A DNA stretch of 64,000 nucleotides from Amylostereum areolatum. Lineage: Eukaryota; Basidiomycota; Agaricomycetes; Russulales; Stereaceae. Under the pieces are notes generated by a model. That model did not search any database and had not been told where the DNA came from. It saw nothing but the letters and a program-made list of their open reading frames with translations. The translations under genes were made by a program, and so were the position numbers. How positions within the stretch are numbered: the first letter of the stretch is position 1; the number at the start of each line of letters is the position of its first letter. Of the stretch, positions 11,592 through 22,299 are shown one piece after another. The stretch spans positions 1 to 64,000 of the forward strand of contig SAXG01000109.1 in the NCBI GenBank assembly GCA_012932865.1, read 5' to 3'.

Positions 11592-12787
11592 ACCCCTACG
11601 CCTACCTCGCACCCCTCTCTCCATCTACCTCTGCCGTCTCTACGACGTTAAAAACTCCCACCACGGACCTCCCGAACGCACCGGTTTTCCTCCCGTTCAA
11701 CGGAAAGCCGATCACCCCCCGCGACGACGCACCACTTCCCTACCCTTGGTCCGACGCCGTCACCGTCAACTGCCTCGTCCCCGTACAGAACCTCTGCAAG
11801 AAAGATCCCTGGACCGCGCACGGCCTCAACTTCCGCATCTTCGAGTGGAGGTGGCACAAGGATCACGGTACTGTCGTCCTCGCCCTATACGTCCGGATCA
11901 CTACGTGCATCAACATAGATCTCGAACGCCTTGAATTCACCCTCCACGCCCCCACCTACCACACATACCTCATCCAGGACGCCCCCAACCCGATCCTCCA
12001 AACCAGTTTCACCTCCGTCTCCCAGTTTAACCGCCGGACCCCCGAATCCACCCTGCCACCAGTCCTCCGTCCCACCATCAAGGGTAAGACCCTTCGTCGC
12101 CGCCACCACGAACATAAGATCCGCCAGGCAGTAAAAGCCGGCTACCTCACCAAGAAACTCCTCGGCCGTCACCCCATCGCGGCGGACTTCTTCTAGACCA
12201 TCATCACGTCCTCCACAGCCCCTCGTCCCCCCACTCCGAACCTCCCCCCAGGCGTTTTTCGAGACTACTGTCCCGAAGAATACTATATCCTCACCTCGCA
12301 GCAGACTAAGGAATCCGTACGTTGGCTGCACGACGAACCAAACCGGCAACGTCGAGACTGGTACTTCGACGACCGCGACGAACAACCCTACGTCGAAGAA
12401 TCGGATTTTGCCACCGCTGCGGACGTTCTACAGCGCTTCCTGAACCCCCCTCCGACCAACTCGCCCCCACCCCGTCGACGTACTGTAATCGAAGTCCCAG
12501 AAGGGATCAATCACAACGACACAACTGGGAAGTGGTACGCCTATAGACGGAACAAGAACGGAACCCCAGGACGATCAGTAGTTGAGTGGCAGCCCACTTC
12601 GTTCAGTCCCGTCCAAGATCACTGGTCGTGGCATCATAACCAGCAATTCCTCACCCCCGCCGACTTCCTTGTCGCAAAACAAGTTGAGGACGAAGTTGAA
12701 GAAGCAGAAGAACGCCGACGAGAAACCCTACGCCGCCTTGATCAAGAACTCGCCCAATCTCTCACCGTCCCCCTCCCCTTCGACAAG
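11592..12787 (+). other. Open leader in the Gag frame without an ATG
   Basis: In the Gag frame the sequence is open from inside the LTR to the first Gag ATG at 12788, except for one TAG at 12194-12196, and contains no ATG. The predicted peptide looks protein-like (GKPITPRDDAPLPYPW, WTAHGLNFRIFEWRWH, VEWQPTSFSPVQDHW) rather than random. Copy A has an equivalent ATG-less open stretch. It may be an N-terminal Gag extension with a lost or non-AUG start, or a former separate ORF. Confidence 0.5.
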
Positions 12788-13813
12788 ATGTCCGACGCCG
12801 AATCCAAACCTGCCGTCTACAAGCGGGAGATCGGCCCCAAGCCAAAGCCATTCAAAGGCGATAGATGCGACACCCTCCGGTTCTCCCTCGAGCTCCGCAT
12901 GTTCCTGCGCGTTAACAAGGATGTTTATGCCACAGATGACGCCAAGATGATGCTCCTCCTCAGCCTGATGGAGGACGACACGGCGAAAGCCTGGGCCACG
13001 CATCGCCGCATGGAACTCTTCGCCGACGAAGACGAGAAGGAAGACGCCGACACCCTCGACCCCATGCCCCCAACACTCCACTATAGCTCCTACAAAGAGC
13101 TCTTCGAGAGGTTTGGCAAAGACTTCGTGCCCGTCGATCCGAAGATAGAGGCTCAGCGTAAGATCAACGAGCTCGCAATGACCACCCGGGACGTCACTGA
13201 CTTTATCACCGAGTTTGAGATGCTGGCAACCATGTCAGCGTACGACGACGAGGCGCTAATCCACTTTTTCAAGAAGGGACTTCAGCGTGACCTCGGCAAG
13301 CAGGTGGCCCGGTCGTACCCGTTCCCCACCAAGCTCGCGGAGTGGAAGGAGCGCGCCCGCCGCATCAACCACCAGTGGCTCGAAGAGAACCCGGAGAGGA
13401 AGAGCAGTCAGTCCAAGGGGGCTGTCGCGCTCACCTCGAACGGTTCGACCAACGACTCCTCGTCGCGCCGAGTCGGCGCCTTCACCAACACCTCGACCCG
13501 CCCTGCAAAACTGACGGACGACGAGCGCGCAAAGATGATGCGCGAAGGCAAGTGCTTCATGTGTCGACAAGCCGGTCACGTCTCTCGCGACTGCCCCAAC
13601 CGCGACTCGAGCGCGCGACGGGTGGGCGCAGTAGAGACTGGGTCCAAGGCCCATCCCCTGCCGACGAACACGGCTCCGTCTACTGCGAAAGCAGCTCCCG
13701 ACCCATCCAAAACCATCGCGGCGATCACTCGCCAGCTGAAGGATCTGGACGCGGAAGGCAAGGAGCAGGCAGTAGCGCTGTTGAAGGACATCCTGGAATC
13801 GCAGGATTTTTGA
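12788..13813 (+). CDS. Gag polyprotein of chromovirus copy B
   Basis: A 341-codon frame from the ATG at 12788. It holds a Ty3-type capsid core (about residues 15-200, with LRFSLELRMFLRVNK and FGKDFVPVDPK) and a CCHC knuckle CFMCRQAGHVSRDC around residue 257, used to bind element RNA in the particle. The C-terminus ends CAG GAT TTT TGA, and Pol continues in the -1 frame across the T5 run. No stop breaks Gag itself. It could be longer at the N-terminus if the ATG-less leader is translated. Confidence 0.9.
   Translation: MSDAESKPAVYKREIGPKPKPFKGDRCDTLRFSLELRMFLRVNKDVYATDDAKMMLLLSLMEDDTAKAWATHRRMELFADEDEKEDADTLDPMPPTLHYSSYKELFERFGKDFVPVDPKIEAQRKINELAMTTRDVTDFITEFEMLATMSAYDDEALIHFFKKGLQRDLGKQVARSYPFPTKLAEWKERARRINHQWLEENPERKSSQSKGAVALTSNGSTNDSSSRRVGAFTNTSTRPAKLTDDERAKMMREGKCFMCRQAGHVSRDCPNRDSSARRVGAVETGSKAHPLPTNTAPSTAKAAPDPSKTIAAITRQLKDLDAEGKEQAVALLKDILESQDF
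13804..13813 (+). promoter_or_regulatory. Putative -1 ribosomal frameshift site, Gag/Pol of copy B
   Basis: The last Gag codons are GAT TTT TGA. Slipping back one base on the five Ts reads TTT TTG AAA and enters the Pol frame (FLKRPP). The same T5-stop junction is found in copy A. There is no canonical X-XXY-YYZ heptamer, so the mechanism is inferred from frame and conservation. Confidence 0.55.
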
Positions 13814-16800
13814 AACGCCCCCCAGTCGCGTCGTCTGGTGGAGGCAAAGGACTTTTGGTATCATCGTCGAATCGTTTCGCTGTATTATCATCCATGCATA
13901 CCTGTGAGCAATCGTATCCCCCGTGTTTGTATCTGTCTACTGTCACCAAGAACAGGCAAACACCATCGATCACACTCAAAGTCAAACTGATCGGACGAGT
14001 TACCAAAAGAAAAATCGACGCAGACGCGCTGCTCGATAGCGGCGCAGAAGGAATTATCCTGAACCGAAGCTTCGTTGAACGCAAGAAGCTTACCACAAGA
14101 AAACTAGAAAACCCGTTCCCCGTGCGTAATGTGGACGGCACCGAGAACATCATGGGCTGGGTACGCGACACAACGACCCAGCGGATCCGGATGTACTCGC
14201 AAGATTCAAAGGCGTACCATGAGGAAGAAGCTGAGTTCTTCATCACCGACATCGGCGATCATGACATGATCCTTGGAACAGACTGGCTCGATGAGCACAA
14301 TCCCACCATAGACTGGCAACGAGACCGTGTTGACATGCTCCGCTGCCCCCCCTCATGCACTCTGTCCAAACCTCCTGTGACAAACCTCGCAACCAAGCCA
14401 CGGAGACCATCATCGGTCCAATCACAGCGTAAGGTTGAAGCAGGTAAAACCCCGAGGACACCTCTCGTTTTGGACGATCCCTTCCCAGAGCCGACATATG
14501 TGTCCTGGACCCCAGTCCCCACTTATGTTATTCCTGCACGCAGAGTCAAAGGTGTTCGCGTCCGCACGGTCCATCGCTCCCCTCTACCCGCACGACTCTT
14601 CACTGAAGACGGCGACGAGTGGCCCATGGTATTCCGAGACTGGGAGATCAATGGACTACGCCACGCCGGAATCCTCCCTGAAACCGACGGTCCTAATCCA
14701 GATGCAGTACCTATCCGCGCGGGCTTTACAAAAGCGCAGGAGCTTGCAGAGCATTCAAAAGAGAACGCACGCCCGCAAACCTTTGAAGACTTAGTCCCCC
14801 CGCCGTACCGCAACTTTGCACCTGTATTCGACAAGAAAACCTCCGAGCGACTTCCTGACCGACGGCCATGGGACCATGCTATCGACATGAAAGACGGCTT
14901 TGAACCCAAACCGTGCAAGATCTACCCCCTCTCACCTTCCGAGCAGATCGAACTCGACACCTTCCTCGACGACCACCTGAAGAAGGGCTATATCCGCCCA
15001 TCGAAGTCACCTCAGGCGAGTCCGTTCTTCTTCGTGAAGAAAAAGGATGGAAAGCTGCGTCCCGTACAGGACTATCGAGAATTAAACAAGGGCACTGTCA
15101 AGAATGAATACCCCTTGCCACTGATCTCTGAAATTGTCGACCGCCTCAAAGGTGCAAAGATCTTCTCCAAGATGGATGTTCGCTGGGGCTACAACAATGT
15201 CCGCATCAAGGAAGGCGACGAGTGGAAGGCTGCGTTCAAGATGAATCGCGGTCTCTTCGAACCTACGGTGATGTTTTTCGGGCTTATGAACTCCCCTGCG
15301 ACATTTCAGGCAATGATGAATGAACTGTTCAAGGATCTCATTGACTCGGGCAAGGTCATCATCTACATGGACGACATCTTGGTGTTCACTCGCACCATGG
15401 ACGAACACCGTGCCATAGTGCGGCAGGTTCTGCAGCGTTTGCAAGACAACGACCTCTTCCTCAAACCGGAGAAATGTGTCTTTGAGCAAGACTCTGTCGA
15501 ATACCTCGGACTCATCATCTCGCATGACAAGATTGCTATGGACCCCGTCAAGGTGGCAGGTATTCAGGACTGGCCGACACCACGAACGGTCAAAGATGTG
15601 CAATCCTTCCTCGGCTTTGGCAACTTCTACCGACGTTTCATCAAGGACTTCTCCAAGGTTGCACGACCCCTATTTGACCTGACAAAGAAGGACTGCACAT
15701 GGGACTGGTCGGCGGACTGCCAAACTGCGTTTGACGCACTGAAAGCTGCGTTTACTTCCTCCCCCGTCTTGGTCATGCCTGACCCAAAGAAGCCTTACCT
15801 CGTTGAAGTCGATGCCTCGGACTTTGCTACTGGAGGTATACTCTCGCAGAAAGGCGATGACGGTCACTGGCATCCAGTGGCGTATCTGTCCAAGGCCCTA
15901 TCAGAACCGGAACGGAACTACGACATCTACGACAAGGAGCTACTTGCGATCATCCGTGCGCTTGAAGCCTGGCGCCACTACCTCGAAGGCGCCCCCGACA
16001 CCGTCGAAATCTGGACAGATCACAAGAACCTGGAGCACTTCAAGACGGCACAGAAGCTGAGCCGCCGACAGGCACGTTGGGCTCTATTCCTCACTCGATT
16101 TGACTTCTCGCTCGTCCATAAACCAGGAATTTCCCACCGCCCGGATCCAATGTCTCGACGACCCGATCACAAGGATGGTGTTGAAAACGACAACAAGGAG
16201 CGCGTCTTGCTTGACCCCAAGTACTTCCAAGTACGCGCAACAAGGCCAGGAGCAGTAACCTCCCTCGGTGATGTCGAACTCCGACGACGTATCCGCGACT
16301 GCAAAACCAAGGACATCGAGGTCGTTCAAGCCCTGGACGCCATCTTACGAAACGGACCACGTACACTCGTCAAGAACCTTCAAGAGTGGAACTACGAAGA
16401 AGGCCTGGTCCTGTTTAGAGGGAAGGTATATGTCCCTGCAGACGACGAGTTGCGACGCGACATTGTCAAAATGTACCATGAATCGCCCCTGGCTGGACAC
16501 CCCGGTCGCTTCAAGACTTACGAGCTTGTGAGTCGTGAATATTGGTGGCCTGGCATGTCTGTCTTTGTCCGCGACTTTGTAGCAGGATGCGCAACCTGCC
16601 AGTCGACGAAGACACAGAGCAGCCGACCCCACGTCGACATGATCCCAAACGAAGTACCCGATCGACCATTTGGCGTCATCTCCACCGACTTCATCGTCGA
16701 ACTCCCTGACTGCGAAGGCTATAACGCCGTCAATGTCGTGGTCGATCGCCTCACCAAGATGGTGGTTACCACCCCATGTACAACGAAGATCACCAGTGAT

Positions 16801-17901
16801 GGCACGGCCGACATTCTCTTCGACAAGGTATACCGACACTACGGCTTAGCAGACAAGATCATCTCGGATCGTGGACCCCAATTTTCTGGACAGGTGATGC
16901 GTACACTCAACGAGAAGCTCGGGATCAAGTCCGCCCTCAGCACAGCGTATCACCCACAGACAGACGGCCAAACCGAACGCGAGAACCAGAACCTCGAGCA
17001 GTTCCTGCGAGTATTCTGCAACTACCGTCAAGACGACTGGGTGAAGTGGTTGCCCTTCTTCGAGTTTTCTCACAACTCTCGCACCCATGCAGCTACTGGA
17101 AAGGCTCCCTTTGAAGTCCTCTACGGCTTCCTCCCCAAGATGTACCCATCCGTAAACCCGTCCTCAAAGGTCCCTGCAGTTGAAGAACGCCTCCGTCAAC
17201 TTGAAGAAGTCCGACAAGAGATCAAAGCCAGCCTTGCCCTCGCATCGGACTTAATGAAGCACTACAATGGTGACACGATCAGCAAATCGACACTGTTCGC
17301 CATTGGAGACAAGGTCTGGCTCGAAGGCAAAAACCTGAAGACGACGAGGCCGAAAGCTAAGCTTGCTGCCAAATGATTTGGACCCTTCGAGATCGTTGAC
17401 ATCATTAGCCCAGTGAACTACCGCCTGAAGCTGCCGAAGACGTGGAGAATCCACCCAGTCTTCCATGCTTCGCTGCTCACCGCGTACAAGGAGACAACGG
17501 CACACGGTCCAAACTATGAACAACCGCCGCCTGACCTTGTTGATGACGAAGAAGAATATGACGTTGAAGACATCATCGACTCGAAGCCGACCCGTAACAA
17601 GAAAGGCATACAATACCTCGTCAAGTGGGCAGGCTATCCTGACTCCGAGAATACCTGGCTCCCTCGCTCCTCGCTCTCAAAAGTCACCGACATGATCGAC
17701 GCCTTCCACAAACGCCATCCAAATGCGCCCCGCCCTGTGCGTTCCCTCGGCATCTCCTTTGACGATTTTCTCGCATCTACCCTTGCAGATGACATCGCGC
17801 TCCAGGCGAAAGCGCGTCTTAAAGGGGGGGTAATGTCACGGATCGCTCCATTTCTCTCTTCGTTTGCAGACCTCGTACACGCGACGTGTCACGGCACATG
17901 A
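13810..17901 (+). pseudogene. Pol polyprotein of chromovirus copy B (PR-RT-RH-IN-chromodomain), one nonsense codon
   Basis: Domains in order: aspartic protease LLDSGAEGI (14027-14053) and LGTDWLDEHNPTIDW; RT with [25 protein letters not shown] and YMDDILVF (15175-15390); RNase H with EVDASDFATGGI and YDKELLAIIRALEAWRHYLEG (15800-16000); integrase zinc module H...H...CATC (16479-16602) and catalytic core with STDF, SDRGPQFSG and ERENQNLEQF (16680-17010). The GPFEIVD motif and a chromodomain (YDVEDIIDSK to YLVKWAGYPDSENTW, 17558-17660) follow. A TGA at 17374-17376, most simply a changed CGA Arg codon, separates integrase from the chromodomain. Everything else is open. The chromodomain would tether integration to heterochromatin marks. 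Confidence 0.92.
17821..17833 (+). other. Polypurine tract of copy B
   Basis: AAAGGGGGGG followed by TAA sits directly before the TGTCA of the 3' LTR, the expected plus-strand primer site. It lies inside the open Pol frame. Confidence 0.85.
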
Positions 17902-18253
17902 CTTCCCCTTGCATCACATGCTTCCACGACGTCATCGCCCGGACTTCCGAGCGGGGTTCCGCATCCTTATCTATGACATCACTGCTCCGGACCTTCGTCC
18001 TCCGCCCCATGACTCCTTTCCTATTGTTCCCCCCGCTCGCACCACTATCGCATCGCATCGCACCATCGTTCCCACTTGTATATAAGGACAGTGTTTCTCT
18101 TCCCTTTTCCCTAGACTGTCCATCTCGTCATACGGTACTGTAGCGCACGTTGCACTACCCTAGACCCCGGCACTCTCGAATCTATTTTCTTCTCGCTCCT
18201 CCCATTGTCGCGACTTAGGCGGTTCATCGGTCTCATAAACTGCGTTTCTGACA
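17834..18253 (+). repeat. 3' LTR of chromovirus copy B
   Basis: Same TGTCA...TGACA termini and TATATAA/AGACTGTCCA landmarks as the 5' LTR. It is immediately preceded by the polypurine tract. The Pol frame reads about 22 codons into it before a stop at 17899-17901. Confidence 0.95.
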
Positions 18254-18479
18254 CTAAGCTCCTCCCTGAACTAACCAGCCTCCACGTCCTCCACGTGAAA
18301 ATCGCGCACCTGTTGGACACCGCCGTCGACACGCTTGTCTGCGCTGTACTGCAGGACATGCTTGCACACCACGTCTCCTCCATCGTCTGGCCCAAATTCC
18401 TTGTGCGTCCCTCCCTTCGCCCCCATCCGCGTCGCCACCACTGCTTTTTCAACGGAGCGAGCCGCTCCTCCTCCCCGCA

Positions 18480-19144
18480 ATATCAGCCTCTCCTGACGCT
18501 TCTTGGCCTCCCGGTTCACGCTCAGATCGACGAAAACGGCACGTACAAATGGCCCAATCAACCTCCACCAGTCAACTTTCGAAGAGGTGTTGCGAAAGAA
18601 GCTGGAGGTAACGATCGGGCTTGGGGTTGAGTTGCTTGGGTATGAGCAAGACGGGATGCGGGTCCATCAACTACCGCTGGAGCTCGATCGTGCATGAGGG
18701 CCACGAGGCGGACCACGCGCACGTCCTTATGGTGTGGAGGGCTCGTGGTTGCGAGCGGGCGATTGGGCGCCGGATGCGCCTGCACTTGTCGAGGGCGAGG
18801 GCAGGGCAGGCGGGTGCGTCGGGTGCGTCGGGTGTTCGAGCTCAACCAGGGCGGGAACAAGCACGCAATCCTCGTGTTCACATCGTCCGTTGCCCCGCTC
18901 CCCGCGCTTGATAGGTACTGCCGTCTGGGCGTCGCCTCGGTTGTCGTGCTGCACCCGCAGAGCGCGGCGCCGCATCCTGCCCACGCTGGCGAGGACATGC
19001 GGTGTTTTGTCGACACGGCGGGGTACATGTATGCCAGGTACGAGGTCGAAGGGCAGGCAACGTCGTGAGGCCGGATGGGATAATCGGGGCGCACACGACG
19101 GGGGTGGAGCAATTGCGTGCATTCTTCGACGCATTTTTGGTCTA
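18480..19144 (+). pseudogene. Relic of a PHBH-type FAD-dependent monooxygenase
   Basis: Pieces in different plus-strand frames resemble flavoprotein aromatic hydroxylases. FEEVLRKKLEV followed by GVELLGYEQDG (about 18570-18660) fits the substrate/FAD-domain strand. ELNQGGNKHAILVFTSS (about 18838-18890) and DTAGYMYARYEVEG then VVRPDGIIGA and GVEQLRAFFDAFL (19010-19140) fit the C-terminal thioredoxin-like domain of phenol-hydroxylase-type enzymes. At least two frame changes, and the lack of the N-terminal GxGxxG region, mark it as a relic. It starts soon after the 3' LTR of copy B. The assignment is by motif memory only. Confidence 0.5.
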
Positions 19145-19421
19145 GGTGTACAGGATTGTGAGACCGGGCAGTGGATAATGGAACAGATATGACAGAGATG
19201 GATGAACACACGGGATAGCAGGAACGATGAGTGATCCACGACTCGCATGTTTATCGCGCAGGAGAGCTCATGCACAACTGGGCAACTGGGACAACTCCTG
19301 ACCGCATCGCCATCCAATGGCTGGACGAGGAGTTCGTGGCGAGCTGGACAAACACGCGAACTGCAAGTCCAGGGGCATGCAACATATTTATTAGGACGGC
19401 GGTGAAGGAGACAAGTTGCGG
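19145..19421. other. Intergenic, nothing recognised
   Basis: About 280 bp between the monooxygenase relic and the 3' end of the next minus-strand gene. I see no gene, repeat or RNA in it. Confidence 0.4.
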
Positions 19422-21835
19422 CTACAAGAAAAACAGCTCGTCGTCATTTGGATGTGAAGCGCAAATCATGGGGATATTGCGCGCAGAGCGATGCCGTTTG
19501 CTCTCCTGCACATTCTCATCATCTTGAATCAGGTCGCTGTCTGCTGTCCGACGACGCTTTTTGTGCTTGACTCCTATTTCCTCTTCTACGCGATCTTCAC
19601 GATCTTCTTCTAATGCAGACTCCGGCTCCGGTGTGTCTACACCACTTGAGCTTTCGTCTCGAATTGTGGCGATATGATTGAGCTTGAGACGGCGCACTGT
19701 CCGTTCTTCGGTGGTAAGTGAGAAGCCGTGCTCTTTTCCACCTTTCTTTAGACTCCCTCGACGTTCGATTGAAAGGGTTGCACGTTCAATGAGGTTGGAG
19801 GGAATTTTGTGCACAACAGCACCTTGAGAAGGGAGGATACTAGAGTGGTGAATATCAGCGATCCGCACGAGCATGCAAAATGACATGAAAAAATGTACTA
19901 GTAAAGACCCTTATGTGAACCTTTGAGACGGATCGCGGTTCCACAATACTCCAATGGACCTATTGCGACGTCGCGGCTTGCTAGAACCGTCTCCTTGAAT
20001 GAATGTCTGGTAGTGTCATAGATGTTCAGAAAATCCAGTAGAGATCTACATACAAATGAGAGACATCCAGATTATACGGCGGTTCAAAGGCACGTACATC
20101 GGTGGTTGAATCACTGTCCACAGAACCTTCGAGGATTTTGGCTTTATGAAACGGCATGCATGCGTTGATACCCACGACTTCTTAACTTCTGGTTCTGGAA
20201 GAAACAGCCTGGGGCTGTAGGCCGCTGCATCGAGCCGTCTTGGGGTATCCAGAAGTCCTGTTCACAGTACTCAGCCACCCAGCATAATGACAGAACAAAG
20301 AACACACCAATCGACTTGAAATGTTGAAAGAGCACATCATCGTCCCAAGATCCGGCCTCCATCGAAGCATTTGCAGCCATGTTGGTCCACTCATCGATAC
20401 CAAATACCAATGCACCCATTTCAGGATGTGCAGTGAGCGCTGCCTTTGTTAGTGACGGCTCATAGAAGTCGGAGCAGGTATCAGAATCGACCTGAAGGAC
20501 CGGGTCAGGTAGGCAAATCAGAAATGAGATAAATATTACATACATCATACGATGAAACCAGAGATTTCATACAAGATGGAATGTGGCATCGCTCTTTCAT
20601 ATGGACATGAAGGCGGTCTCGATACCCAAGACGCGCCTCCAATGACGGGGCAAGAACACCATTCTCTACTTGGGGTTTGACATCTTCACGCCTAGCCAAA
20701 TCAAATCAATTACAAGTTGAACCATCGAAAAACGGGGACTGACCAGATTGTATCCACTGGTTCCACAAATGAAAACAGTGCGAGGCACAGGCGCGCAACG
20801 TGGGAAGGGTTATCGACGACCTCACGTATGTTCATATACGGATGAAGGCCTTTGGAGAATAAGAAAGACAGGAAAAGAAGTACAATGATGCACATACCTG
20901 CGATATGCATGAGTTCGTTCACTGTATATCCACCGACGCCGACCCATGCTGGCGCCGCCCGAATTGCGTCTGTCGCAGAGACGGTGGTTGTTGCGTCTAT
21001 CCGGTTCTCCCCATGATATTCGTCGACAAGCCAGTCGACAATACCCTGGAGAAATAGGGGCCAGCCTGTCTTTGATGACGTTGACCGTATCGATGCGCCG
21101 AGGCAAGTCATCTCGGGTGTACTCCCAGTATACCTTGAGATATGTCAGCTTGAGAGGACGCTGCATGGCATTGAACCCATACCTGAAACACCAGGTCACG
21201 CGAAAGGAATGCGAGGATATATTCCTCGCACTCGAACGCGATCCCGACATGAAACTTGCGTACCTGGGAATGCCACAAGTGGAATAAATTAGGGATCACA
21301 ACGCCTAGGACGGACGACAAGATGGACATACATTGTGTGGAACTTCCATAAATGACTCCCATAGTTTCCGAGGATACACTTGTGGAGACATGTGTGTCAA
21401 AAGCTGGACCTTAGAGATTGTGTCAGAGAGGGTCAACGCTCAACATGATTGTCTGAGACGGTTAGACAATTACCTGGCACCAGAGAGGGCCTAGATCCAG
21501 TTCAATTCCTCGGTTTGTGATATGCACCCCTCGTAGCTCGAGATCTTGAAGCGAGAATGTTGCCTTTTTGATGCCAGGACGTCTGCCAGGGCTAAGCATA
21601 GGTGGGTAAAGCCAGGTACCATTTTTTGAACCGCGCTTGAATGTCGAGTTGGAAGGGATCCTATCGAATGAGAAGGCGACGGAACTGGGAGTCGGCACGA
21701 AATCTCTTCATCTCATTCACAGTTGCATCGGCCAGGAGATTCAGTATCTTCCAGGAGGTGTGCAGACGCGTCGACTCAAATGCCTCCTTCACCAGCATGC
21801 CAGAGATAGCGGCCTCTCGAGTTTCAGGCATTGTA
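19422..21835 (-). CDS. Unrecognised multi-exon gene
   Basis: A chain of minus-strand exon candidates with GT-AG boundaries starts near ATG 21834 (MPETREAAISGMLVKEAF). It runs through PGIKKATFSLQDLELRGVHI (21500-21590), LLTHMSPQVYPRKLWESF, KFHVGIAFECEEYILAFLS, TYLKVYWEYTRDDLP, DWLVDEYHGENRIDATTTVS, YMNIREVVDNPSHVARLCLA, KPQVENGVLAPSLEARLGYR and ALVFGIDEWTNMAAN, and ends in an acidic and KKRRR-containing tail at 19422. The content is coherent protein, not low-complexity sequence, but I know no family for it. Exon ends near 21650-21700 are ambiguous and a frameshift there is possible. It lies among transposon remains and may be element cargo. Confidence 0.5.
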
Positions 21836-22052
21836 TGTCTCCGTGATCAAGACCAGAATGGGAAGACAGGAGGTGATATAGGTAGAGGAGAGGGTGTTTT
21901 TTTTCACAGGACAGGCAATGAGAATGAGAACGTCGGAGGCAACGCAAGCGACGACGCGGCGGACGCGACGCGACGCGTTCAACGTTCAACTTGATCACGT
22001 GAGTCGCGACTTTGTCGCGGCCTCGCGACCTTTTTCGTAGGGGGGCGGTAAG

Positions 22053-22194
22053 TATCACTATCGTCAGTGCTACCTCACTCCGAACCACGATTTTTTCTAC
22101 ACCATCGGTACGCATTTTTCATTCTCTTTCGAATGATACCGATCTTATGTATTCATTGCAGACCATATCTAAGGCGCCTATTTGCACGTGATCA
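22053..22194 (+). repeat. Direct repeat, left copy (about 140 bp)
   Basis: Closely matches 25205-25345 in the same orientation, for example CTACCTCACTCCGAACCACG and GTATTCATTGCAGACCATAT, with scattered substitutions. The two copies are 3.15 kb apart. Both are preceded by GAGTCGCGAC. Confidence 0.9.
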
Positions 22195-22299
22195 GTGCAC
22201 GATGCCAGTGAGCACTCACTCACACAATCCTCTCCGAACCATCGTCATTTACACCCGATCCCATACCCTGGTATGATATTGCTGGTATCCTCCTTCTGT

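Larger units (their letters stand above)
11157..18253 (+). mobile_element. Ty3/Gypsy chromovirus copy B, full length
   Basis: Both LTRs (423 and 420 bp, TG...CA ends with TGTCA/TGACA inverted termini), a primer-binding site, Gag with zinc knuckle, Pol with protease, RT, RNase H, integrase and chromodomain, and a polypurine tract are all present in the right order. The LTRs differ at very roughly one site in ten by eye, mostly transitions, so the insertion is not recent. One TGA stops Pol before the chromodomain, and a TAG lies in the open leader ahead of Gag. The five bases on each side (CGTGG and CTAAG) do not match, so no target-site duplication is visible. The copy is complete in structure but probably inactive. 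Confidence 0.93.
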
